Below, one piece after another: positions 1 through 7,112 of a stretch of DNA of 12,707 bases (positions are counted from its first letter, which is position 1; the number at the start of each line of letters is the position of its first letter). The position numbers and the translations under genes were made by a program. This DNA comes from Candidatus Firestonebacteria bacterium RIFOXYA2_FULL_40_8. Its GTDB lineage: Bacteria > Oederibacteriota > D2-FULL-39-29. The stretch covers positions 1 through 12,707 of the forward strand of contig MFGS01000037.1 in NCBI GenBank assembly GCA_001778355.1, written 5' to 3'. The notes under the pieces were generated by a model. It saw only the letters and a program-made list of their open reading frames with translations, ran no database searches and was not told the DNA's origin.

Positions 1-99
1 AACGAAGCCGGAGAGTATGTGAGCCAGGGAGTATACATTTACGCGATAAAAGCTCCGGATGGAAGTAAAAAGATTGGCAAAGTCGGAGTGATAAAGTGA
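1..99 (+). CDS. C-terminal fragment of a secreted protein with FlgD-like sorting module (5' end outside window)
   Basis: The first 33 codons are open from the window edge and end in TGA at 97-99. The 32 residues begin NEAGEYVSQGVYIYAIKAP and end KVGVIK. This is the last two beta-strands of the FlgD-like Ig fold used as a C-terminal secretion or anchoring module in many PorV-containing bacteria: a 'G..v..GvY.Y.i..' strand, a turn, then a 'kkIGKvgvIK' strand. By eye 23 of 32 residues match the end of the giant protein encoded at 1292-6211, so the two are probably paralogous cargo proteins flanking the PorV-like gene. Nothing can be said about the rest of the protein, which lies upstream. The frame is certain from the match; the function is by family resemblance. 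Confidence 0.85.
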   Translation, partial: NEAGEYVSQGVYIYAIKAPDGSKKIGKVGVIK

Positions 100-158
100 G
101 AAGTGCAAGTAGCCCCAAAAAACAGTATTTTAGACTATATGTAATATAGTAGTACTGA

Positions 159-188
159 AAAATTCTACCGATAATCTGGTAGAATTTT
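159..188 (+). terminator. Terminator-shaped hairpin in the leader of the PorV-like gene
   Basis: An 11-bp perfect inverted repeat (159-169 AAAATTCTACC, 178-188 GGTAGAATTTT) encloses an 8-nt loop. The A-tract on the left arm and T-tract on the right give the shape of a weak, possibly bidirectional intrinsic terminator for the gene ending at 99. It lies only 10 nt before the Shine-Dalgarno of the next gene, leaving no room for a promoter in between. It must therefore be either leaky or part of the 5' leader of the PorV-like mRNA. A smaller 7-bp hairpin (134-140 with 144-150) lies just upstream. Confidence 0.4.
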
Positions 189-207
189 AGTATATATCGG
201 AGGAACG

Positions 208-1248
208 ATGCGAGCTTGTTGCTGTAAAAGCAAGCAAAATAGGATAATAACAGGGGTGATATTTATAGTTCTGTTATCTAATATCGCATTAGCCGGTGTA
301 GGTACGGAAAGCATGCAGTTTCTTAAGATAAAACCCTCCGCAAGGGGTGCTTCTCTTGGCGACGGTTTTGTTGCTGTTTCGGATGATGTTAACGCTGTTT
401 TCTTTAATCCCGCAGGTCTTACCCAGATATCAGCACTTGAAATTTCTCTTATGCATATGGTCTATATGGCGGATACTTCCTATGAGTACGCATCCCTGGC
501 AATGCCCATAGGAGATAATTTAAGGTTTGGCGCCTATATCATCTATCTTAATTATGGAAGTATATCAAAAACATCAGAGGATAATACAGGTATGTATCAG
601 AGTTCTACAGAAAGTTTTTCGCCTAATGACCTGGCAGTTGCTTTGTCCGGAGCAATAAGACTTGGAAGTAACATTTCACTTGGAGTGAATTTAAAATACG
701 CCTCTGAAAGTATCGACACGCTTAGCCTAACAGGAATAATGGCGGACGCCGGTATACTGGCAGATTTAGACGGAATAAAAGTTGGTTCATCTGTCTACAA
801 TATCGGGGTGGGAAACATCAGCAATTCTCCTATGGGAATTAGACTGGGCATCTCGTCTAAAATTATGCTTATGGCTGAAAATGATCTTACGGTTGCGCTT
901 GGTTCAAATTACGTTCCTGCAAGTTCAAAAATGTCAGGAAGTATAGGTGTTGAGTGGGGTTATGAGGAATTTTTGTTCTTAAGGAGCAGTTATTCTCTTA
1001 TGTCAGACTCAGATTCCGTAAATATTGGTGGCGGGTTAAAACAGGATTTTGGAGGAATGACAGGAGAAATAGCATATAATTTTAGTATGCTGGGAGACCT
1101 TGGAAGCGCGCATAGGATATCAATAGGCATAAAACTTGGAGAAGGACCCGGGAATTATAAAGGTAGTAAATTAAAAAAGAGCAGCGGGAGTAAAACTGCT
1201 CCAAAGAAAAACTATAGCACTCCGGCACGAAAATACAATACAAGATAA
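208..1248 (+). CDS. PorV/PorQ-family outer-membrane beta-barrel protein
   Basis: This 346-residue protein starts at ATG 208 with GGAGG at 199-203. Residues 1-29 form a signal peptide: a basic start with a CCC triplet, a hydrophobic core ITGVIFIVLLSNIALA, and likely cleavage after ALA29. The mature N-terminus carries the PorV/PorQ family signature: 'FLKIKPSARGASLGDGFVA', then 'DDVNAVFFNPAGL'. The rest shows alternating beta-strand character with 'GxxxKYASE' and 'GVEWGYEEFLFLRSSY' segments, as expected for a FadL-like outer-membrane barrel. In Bacteroidetes, PorV is the shuttle of the type IX attachment complex and binds cargo C-terminal domains; PorQ is related. Family membership is clear, but PorV versus PorQ role is not. 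After the last barrel-like strand (HRISIGIKLG, ending near residue 311) comes an unusual tail of about 35 residues rich in Lys, Ser and Gly. The gene lies between two cargo genes and only about 40 bp before the giant cargo gene, so co-transcription with it is likely. Confidence 0.88.
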   Translation: MRACCCKSKQNRIITGVIFIVLLSNIALAGVGTESMQFLKIKPSARGASLGDGFVAVSDDVNAVFFNPAGLTQISALEISLMHMVYMADTSYEYASLAMPIGDNLRFGAYIIYLNYGSISKTSEDNTGMYQSSTESFSPNDLAVALSGAIRLGSNISLGVNLKYASESIDTLSLTGIMADAGILADLDGIKVGSSVYNIGVGNISNSPMGIRLGISSKIMLMAENDLTVALGSNYVPASSKMSGSIGVEWGYEEFLFLRSSYSLMSDSDSVNIGGGLKQDFGGMTGEIAYNFSMLGDLGSAHRISIGIKLGEGPGNYKGSKLKKSSGSKTAPKKNYSTPARKYNTR

Positions 1249-1291
1249 ATAAATTGTAGAAGGTTGGATGTTTAGATGATTGGAGGTTTTG

Positions 1292-4200
1292 TTGGAATTA
1301 TTTATGAAAAACGATGAAGTAAACATAATAAAAAAGCTGCTACAAATTATTAGCTCAACTGTATTTGTGCTATTTTGTGCGGGTAGTGTTTATGGTCAAG
1401 CTATCAAAAATCCTTACTGGCCGGCTGATCCCCCGAGTTGGAAAGTTTGGAACACTAATCCGACTACGGTGACTGATGCTCAGTTGATAGCGCCGGGACA
1501 AGTGGGACAGATGGCTCCTACTGCTGTGACTAATCGCCTGTTTCCTGACGATATAGTTACGCCGGGTAAATACATGGAGTTTAGGACCACAGACTGGGCT
1601 GGACGTATATATGCCGGTTTCTGGGATGATGTATATTTTAGTGTTGATACAAATGGCTGTTGTCCTAATACACCTCACAGTTGGATAGCCGTAGGATATA
1701 CAGGGGATGCCTTGAATACTAAATGGTTTAACAGTAGTAGTATAAATAGTAGCTGGCTGAATGGATATGGGTATGTCTACAGTGTCAATTCAGATGTAAT
1801 CGACAAGTTCGCAATCAATTTTACCAGCCAGTCTACTACTGGTATGGGCTCACCAATAGCAAATAGTACCTCGACGAGCGGTTCTTACAGCCCTTTAGTT
1901 ATTGAAAGAGACTGGTATTTTAAGAATTGCCTCAGAGCAGGCCCTGCTACAACAGTATCCTTTACTGAAGACAATAGTGTACAGATGACCGATACATATC
2001 AGGCTCTTATGCCTTGTTATTATAACTCCGTAGGACAGTCAAACTCGGAAATATACGCACTCTTGAAAATGATGATAGTCGGCGGGTTTCTTCCAAAAGA
2101 TTTGAAACCGGAACTCAAGCGCCAAGGGATATATATTGCAACTTTACTTTATATATGGAAGGCCAGCCTCCCCTATGAGGTGCCTTACGATAATGAACTT
2201 AAGCACCGTGTTGCTTATGTGTCAAATGGAGAGTCTCTTAATAGTATTGCTAACAGGCCGTTCCACCTTTACAAAGATACAATTCATATGGCAAATATGA
2301 TAGCCATGGCAAAGACAATGACTGTTGCACCGCCGATAGCTATTTTAAAGAATATATCGGTTATAAGCGGCACAACTTCGTATACACATAAAACTACGGC
2401 ACTTATTCAACAGGCGGCCGGTCAGCAAGTCCAGCTTCGTGTTTCAACTGCAGACTGCTATGATATTGCGGACAGACCGCTAACTATGCGATGGAAAGTT
2501 CTTTACGGTAATCAAAGCACAACTATAGTTGATGAAGGCGGCGGTACTTATCTTATAACGGTGCCGAATGACGCAAACCTGCCTAAGGGACGCACAACTA
2601 TCATGCTGATTGCGAACAACGGAGTCTATGACAGTAATCCGGCGTGTATAAATATTTACCGAGCAAACGGCACGACTAACAAAAGGCCGACTTTCACGGG
2701 AGCAGAGGATAGTGTTATTTTTCCGGGAGACACGGTGACGTTCAATCTTGCCGGCACTGACCCTGACCTAACAGGCTATGCGGTGAAATTTTACAAGAAA
2801 ACATATGATGTAGGCACTATCACTGGGAACACATATACCTGGGTGAGTACGACCGGTACGACCGTAGGAGCATACCCGGTTTCAATACTTGTTTCCGACT
2901 GTACTACCGGTACAAATAGTAAAGATGTTACTATTACTGTTAGTAATACAATTGCCAGGATAACACCTGATACAACAATTGGCGCGGCACCGCTTACGGT
3001 AAATTTTTCTTCGGCAGGTTCTGCTGATTTGGCAAGTAATCCGCTTACATACCTTTGGGATTTTGGTGATGGATCTACGTCCACAGCTCCTAATCCGTCG
3101 CATATATTTGTTAATCCGAGTTTGTACCGTCCGAAGCTTACAGTAACAGGTCCTCTTGGAAGTCATTCTTCGAATATTACAATAGAGGCAACAAAGGATG
3201 CGTGGAGCCTTGACATAGACAACGGCTGGAGTACAAGCGGGCTTGACTCGTCTGTTTTGACAAATATAAATCCGGCAAATGGTAGTACAACAGTTTTAAG
3301 TAATGTTTTAAAACTCACTATTACTACGGCTCCTTATGGAATACAGAGTGTAAAAACATACAGCCCTCCATTTTATATGGAGGTTGATTTCGCTCCCTAT
3401 TGGGGTGGGAACCAGGATGGTTTTAGAATATTAGGAAATCAGCTGGGCTGGACTTATACGACGGGCTCTGTTCCCTTTTCTTATGTGAGTCTTAACACGA
3501 CAGGTACGACAGTGAATATTGGGCAATGTCAAAGTAATGAGAGGGTTACCGCCAGGTTTTACGTCGTTGACGATCCTAATAATGCCGGTAGAGTACGATA
3601 TACCGGATATTTTAACGCTGCTCTTGGAAGTTACTTTTTCAGTGTTGATAACCAGACCTTTATTCCTGCTCCTATACAGGTCATAAAAAATGGTTATACC
3701 GAAGATATCTGGTCTCTGAAGGTCTGGGCTCCAAGTTCTACTCCGGCGCCTTCCTTAAGCGGTATTAATCCTTCAAGCGTGGTTTATAATAATGCATGCA
3801 CGTTGACAATTACCGGTACTGGCTTTTTTGGCGGCACCCCCTCCAGCAATGTTTCTGCGGTCAAACTTTATACAACTCCGGTTACTAATATCGCAAGTTA
3901 CAGTGTGTCTTCGGATACTTCTATTGAAGGCGTCGTAATACCGTCAGGGATAAATGCGGGTACTTACCAGCTTAAAGTAACCACAAGCGCGGGAGAGAGT
4001 ACCTCTGCTGTCTTCTTTACCATTACTCCACCTGTGCCTGTAGTTTCGATACTGACTCCTGACAATGGATTTAAGCATCTGGTTAATACCATCTCGGTGA
4101 CCGGAAACGGATATTTTGGCGGGAGCTCATCATCAAATGTTACGTTAATGCAATTGACAGGACCTGCCACAGTGACAATTAGCAATTATACCGTTATAAA

Positions 4201-6211
4201 TAACACCTTAATTCAGAATGTGATAATACCGGTCCTTGCAACCGCCGGTTCCTATGATGTCAGAGTAACAACCGGAGGAGGCATCAGTGCCACTACCTCC
4301 GTTAAATGGGCCGCTCTTGCCGACACTACTGCTCCTACCGTTGTTTCAGCGGTAGCGGATACAGGTACCACCATGATCACTTTCAGTGAAGATATGAATC
4401 CGGCTGATGCCGTTGTTAAGGCAAACTTTTCCATTGCTTCGCCTTCAGGCAGTGCAGCAATAAATCTGGCCTCGGCTGCTTTATCGTATTTAGACAAAGT
4501 TACGACGATAAGCGGACTGGCTCTTACCGGTACATTTTCAGTGACAGTAACGAATGCCAGAGATCTGGCAGGTAATGCCGTAGGCGCTCCAAATACGATC
4601 TCCGGTACGGTTTCCGTAGTAGATATTTCACCGCCTGTCAGCTGTTCGGTGAGCATTAATACCGGAGCGACCTACGCAACTTCTACAAATGTAACGCTTA
4701 CATTAAATGCCTCCGATCCGGGCGGAGTTACAAATATGGCTTTTTCCAATAACGGAAGTACCTGGATCACCAGTGCTTATTCAACTTCTGCTGTCTGGAC
4801 TCTTACGGGAGGGGATGGAACCAAAACAGTATCGGCAAAATTCAAGGATGCCGCTAATAACTGGTCAACAGCTGTCACAGACACAATAATACTTGACCAA
4901 ACTGCCCCGGGAACGCTGTCTATGGTTATAAACAGCGGAGCAGCTATCACTAGAACGACAATAGTTACGCTTACGTATTCTGCTGCAGACACAAACGGTG
5001 TCACGCAAATCAGGTATTCAAGCAACGGGTCTACCTGGCTTACAACCGCCTATACGGGAACAACCGTGGCAACTCTAAGCGGAGACGGGATCAAAACTGT
5101 TTCTGCTTATTTTAAAGATGCTGCCGGTAACTGGTCAGGGATGGCTGCGGATACTATTAATTTATGCTCGGTTATCGGTTTAAGAGTCACCGGTCAACCT
5201 TGTGTTCTTGCAGGTTCGGCAATAACTATTGTAATTTCGGCTATGTTGCCGGGTGAGATCGTGGCGCCTCAATATAACAGTACTGTTTCGTTCAGTTTTA
5301 CAGATACGGGAGCGACGCCAATCAGTAATTATTTGTTTACCGGAACTGCAACAGCGACAATAACCAATGTGGTGTTTGCAACTTTGGGAACACAGAAGGT
5401 AATGGTTACTGATAACGATATCTCCGGGATCATCGGCGAGCTTTCGGTTGAAGTCGTTGCAGGGAAGCATATAAGTGCGGCTCTAGGTGGAGTTATAATA
5501 AATGCTGACGGGACTAAAATAGAAATACCGGCAGGTGCTCTTTCTTCGGATATGGACGTTGCAGTTATAGTGACACCCCAGCTGCTTTCTATTCCTGCTT
5601 CGTATAAATATAAAGACACACCAAGACAAATTAGCAGGGATTTTGGCGAGTTGGATATGAGTCTTCCCGCATGGAGTCTTAAAGATATTGTGTTTTTAAA
5701 ACCTGTAAAGATAACAATACCGTATGAAAAGACGGATGTCGGGAGCATGTCAGAAGACGGTCTTAAAATATTCTATTACGATAAAACAACTTCAAATTTC
5801 TCAATAGTCCCGGGGGTTCAAGTAGTTGTAAAAGCAACATTAACCGCAAAAGGGACGGTATCTGCCTATGTTGAGCACTTTAGTACTTACCGCGTGATTG
5901 GAAATTTTGTGGGAGCAAATCTTGATAGTCTAAAAGCGTACCCAAATCCATATAACAGGGATACTGCTTTCACAGGAAAGTTCAAGATAACCGAAATACC
6001 GGTAGACTGTGACTTGATTATATATAACATAGCAGGTGAGAAAATAAAGACACTAAATGAATCTAAAATGCCGCTTTTCCCTAATATGGGCTGGATAGAA
6101 TGGGATGGAACAAATGAAGCGGGAGAAGCCGTTTCTCCGGGCGTCTATGTTTATATAGTGAAAGCTCCGGGCGGTGCAAAAAAAATAGGTAAGATTGGGT
6201 TAATAAAATGA
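1292..6211 (+). CDS. Giant secreted multidomain protein: unknown N-terminal domain, PKD, 2x IPT/TIG, Ig-like repeats, ZU5-like region, FlgD-like sorting module
   Basis: The frame is open from TTG 1280. The best-placed start is TTG 1292, 5 nt after GGAGG (1282-1286), giving 1639 residues; TTG 1289 and ATG 1304 are alternatives. A signal peptide follows (core LLQIISSTVFVLFCAGSVYGQ, cleavage near residue 36). Numbering is from 1292. Residues 40-460 match no family I recognise; they contain scattered Cys and a helical stretch (LPKDLKPELKRQGIYIATLL) followed by an aromatic NELKHRVAY segment. An Ig-like domain follows, then a PKD domain (about 555-632, with DFGDG at 590-594). A beta-rich region of about 640-815 resembles a LamG-like jelly roll. 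Two IPT/TIG domains sit at about 817-911 and 915-1005, with a 'TFSEDMNPADA' Big_5-like domain at about 1013-1112. Two Ig-like repeats share 'NGSTW...KTVSA.FKDAA.NWS' (1118-1200, 1204-1290). A ZU5-like region (GGVI...IEIPAGAL) spans about 1393-1536. The FlgD-like sorting module is 1545-1639, with YPNPYN. The role is probably a surface adhesin or polysaccharide binder. No catalytic motif is visible. Confidence 0.85.
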   Translation: MELFMKNDEVNIIKKLLQIISSTVFVLFCAGSVYGQAIKNPYWPADPPSWKVWNTNPTTVTDAQLIAPGQVGQMAPTAVTNRLFPDDIVTPGKYMEFRTTDWAGRIYAGFWDDVYFSVDTNGCCPNTPHSWIAVGYTGDALNTKWFNSSSINSSWLNGYGYVYSVNSDVIDKFAINFTSQSTTGMGSPIANSTSTSGSYSPLVIERDWYFKNCLRAGPATTVSFTEDNSVQMTDTYQALMPCYYNSVGQSNSEIYALLKMMIVGGFLPKDLKPELKRQGIYIATLLYIWKASLPYEVPYDNELKHRVAYVSNGESLNSIANRPFHLYKDTIHMANMIAMAKTMTVAPPIAILKNISVISGTTSYTHKTTALIQQAAGQQVQLRVSTADCYDIADRPLTMRWKVLYGNQSTTIVDEGGGTYLITVPNDANLPKGRTTIMLIANNGVYDSNPACINIYRANGTTNKRPTFTGAEDSVIFPGDTVTFNLAGTDPDLTGYAVKFYKKTYDVGTITGNTYTWVSTTGTTVGAYPVSILVSDCTTGTNSKDVTITVSNTIARITPDTTIGAAPLTVNFSSAGSADLASNPLTYLWDFGDGSTSTAPNPSHIFVNPSLYRPKLTVTGPLGSHSSNITIEATKDAWSLDIDNGWSTSGLDSSVLTNINPANGSTTVLSNVLKLTITTAPYGIQSVKTYSPPFYMEVDFAPYWGGNQDGFRILGNQLGWTYTTGSVPFSYVSLNTTGTTVNIGQCQSNERVTARFYVVDDPNNAGRVRYTGYFNAALGSYFFSVDNQTFIPAPIQVIKNGYTEDIWSLKVWAPSSTPAPSLSGINPSSVVYNNACTLTITGTGFFGGTPSSNVSAVKLYTTPVTNIASYSVSSDTSIEGVVIPSGINAGTYQLKVTTSAGESTSAVFFTITPPVPVVSILTPDNGFKHLVNTISVTGNGYFGGSSSSNVTLMQLTGPATVTISNYTVINNTLIQNVIIPVLATAGSYDVRVTTGGGISATTSVKWAALADTTAPTVVSAVADTGTTMITFSEDMNPADAVVKANFSIASPSGSAAINLASAALSYLDKVTTISGLALTGTFSVTVTNARDLAGNAVGAPNTISGTVSVVDISPPVSCSVSINTGATYATSTNVTLTLNASDPGGVTNMAFSNNGSTWITSAYSTSAVWTLTGGDGTKTVSAKFKDAANNWSTAVTDTIILDQTAPGTLSMVINSGAAITRTTIVTLTYSAADTNGVTQIRYSSNGSTWLTTAYTGTTVATLSGDGIKTVSAYFKDAAGNWSGMAADTINLCSVIGLRVTGQPCVLAGSAITIVISAMLPGEIVAPQYNSTVSFSFTDTGATPISNYLFTGTATATITNVVFATLGTQKVMVTDNDISGIIGELSVEVVAGKHISAALGGVIINADGTKIEIPAGALSSDMDVAVIVTPQLLSIPASYKYKDTPRQISRDFGELDMSLPAWSLKDIVFLKPVKITIPYEKTDVGSMSEDGLKIFYYDKTTSNFSIVPGVQVVVKATLTAKGTVSAYVEHFSTYRVIGNFVGANLDSLKAYPNPYNRDTAFTGKFKITEIPVDCDLIIYNIAGEKIKTLNESKMPLFPNMGWIEWDGTNEAGEAVSPGVYVYIVKAPGGAKKIGKIGLIK

Positions 6212-6600
6212 GTGCAAGGTATCATTTTGGACAAAGGAAAAGTCTGGCATGAAAATATAGGATTTGAAAGAAGTGAAGATGGCGCTAAAAGCATGGCTCA
6301 AGGCAGATAGGGACACTTTCGATGAATACTTAATATTAATTTGCATTTGATTTTGATAAACAGGGAATTATATATGGTGTGATATAAAATAAACATGATT
6401 TGTCGTTCACATTGTACGCCTACTCCGATTATCACGGGGAGTAGTTAAAAGTACGACTTACTGTTTATGGTGAAACATCAACATCAACCGGTTTTTCCGG
6501 TGGTATGGATATTTATTCGTACTAAAAAGTTTCGCAGCTAAGACGACTAGTATTCTGAGATAAGAAAGCACAGTACTTAAGATAATGTGGAGGTGCAAGT
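6212..6600 (+). other. 389-bp gene-free region upstream of the acyltransferase/propeller unit
   Basis: No convincing gene lies here. In frame with the preceding stop, 31 sense codons run from GTG 6212 to a TAG at 6305-6307, too few to call. Visible structure includes a 7-bp hairpin (6420-6426 CTACTCC with 6438-6444 GGAGTAG, 11-nt loop, no T-run) and a 5-bp hairpin ACCGG-TTTTT-CCGGT at 6487-6501. A possible weak promoter is TTGATT (6347-6352), a 16-bp spacer, then TATATA (6369-6374). That would give a leader of about 220 nt. The last 80 bp contain relatives of the TACTAG repeat found before the regulator gene. The region probably holds the promoter and leader of the 6601 gene. Confidence 0.5.
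6520..6579 (+). promoter_or_regulatory. Possible weak regulator sites related to the 11-bp TACTAG repeats
   Basis: Three relatives of the TACTAG core lie before the acyltransferase gene. They are TACTAA (6520-6525), an exact inverted AATACTAG read as CTAGTATT (6547-6554), and CAGTACTTA (6571-6579, seven of nine to the second repeat at 9679). Core centres are 27 bp apart. Only the middle site contains the full core. The match is suggestive, not strong, because the motif is short and AT-rich. Confidence 0.25.
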
Positions 6601-7083
6601 ATGGAAAAGAAAAGTCTAAACCCTAAGAGTAACGATCCGCTTGAAGTTGCGGAGTATTATCGAAGTCTTGGAATGAATATAGGCGAAGGGACTGTAATTT
6701 ACAATAACGTATTATTCGGTTTTGGGGCGGACGGTCCGGATCCGGTTAAGATCGGAAAGAATTGTTGTCTTACCGGATGCAGCATATTGGGTCATGATGC
6801 TTCGACAAACAAATTTCTGGGAATAAAACCTTCAATCCGCAAACCGGTTGTTATTGAGGATAATTGCTTTATTGGATTGCAAGCGATTATCCTTATGGGA
6901 GTGACAGTAGGGGCAAATTCAATAGTAGGAGCGGGTGCCGTAGTAACGAAGGATGTTCCTCCGGGAAGCGTTGTGGGCGGTAATCCCGCAAAAGTAATTT
7001 GTACGACTAAAAAGCTCGTAGAAAACCGCAGAAAACTTGCGATTGAGCATCCTGAGTACTTCCGCGAACTCCCGAAAGTTTAA
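6601..7083 (+). CDS. Left-handed beta-helix (hexapeptide repeat) O-/N-acyltransferase
   Basis: This is a 160-residue cytoplasmic protein without signal peptide, starting at ATG 6601 six nt after GGAGGT (6589-6594). It has the imperfect hexapeptide rungs of the LbH acyltransferase superfamily: IGEGTVIYNNV, VKIGKNCCLTGCSIL, VVIEDNCFIGLQAIILMGVTVGANSIVGAGAVVTKDV. The family-typical end is 'PPGSVVGGNPAKVI' (about 120-133), followed by a short helical C-terminus. The GHDAS motif at 64-68 supplies the expected catalytic His65, as in maltose/galactoside acetyltransferase and WcaF/VatD-type enzymes. The family transfers an acetyl group from acetyl-CoA to a sugar, amino sugar or small acceptor; the substrate is not predictable. 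Length is typical for the short forms. The stop lies 29 bp before the secreted propeller gene, so the two are probably one transcript. An isolated polysaccharide-type acetyltransferase with no sugar-biosynthesis neighbours is unusual. Confidence 0.85.
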   Translation: MEKKSLNPKSNDPLEVAEYYRSLGMNIGEGTVIYNNVLFGFGADGPDPVKIGKNCCLTGCSILGHDASTNKFLGIKPSIRKPVVIEDNCFIGLQAIILMGVTVGANSIVGAGAVVTKDVPPGSVVGGNPAKVICTTKKLVENRRKLAIEHPEYFRELPKV

Positions 7084-7112
7084 CGGAATACAGCCGGTGT
7101 TATGGAGAGTTG

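Noticed and set aside
1236..1246. CAATACAAGAT, one mismatch from the regulator's third 11-bp repeat
   Set aside because: It encodes the end of the PorV-like protein, lacks the CTAG core, stands alone and is not near a recognisable promoter.
3750..5163. DNA-level tandem repeats in the giant gene
   Set aside because: The two TIG and two Ig-like units are similar as proteins, but their DNA has diverged; they are old domain duplications, not nucleotide repeats.
4252..5748. Several minus-strand open frames within the giant gene (4252-4656, 4777-5025, 5329-5748)
   Set aside because: The low-complexity Val/Thr/Ala-rich translations mirror the Thr/Val/Gly codons of the Ig-like repeats on the + strand; none has a recognisable domain.
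6212..6307. 31-codon frame continuing past the giant gene's stop (begins VQGIILDKGKVWHENIGFER)
   Set aside because: It looks protein-like but is too short, has no separate ribosome site and matches nothing I recognise; it is kept only as a note in the intergenic entry.
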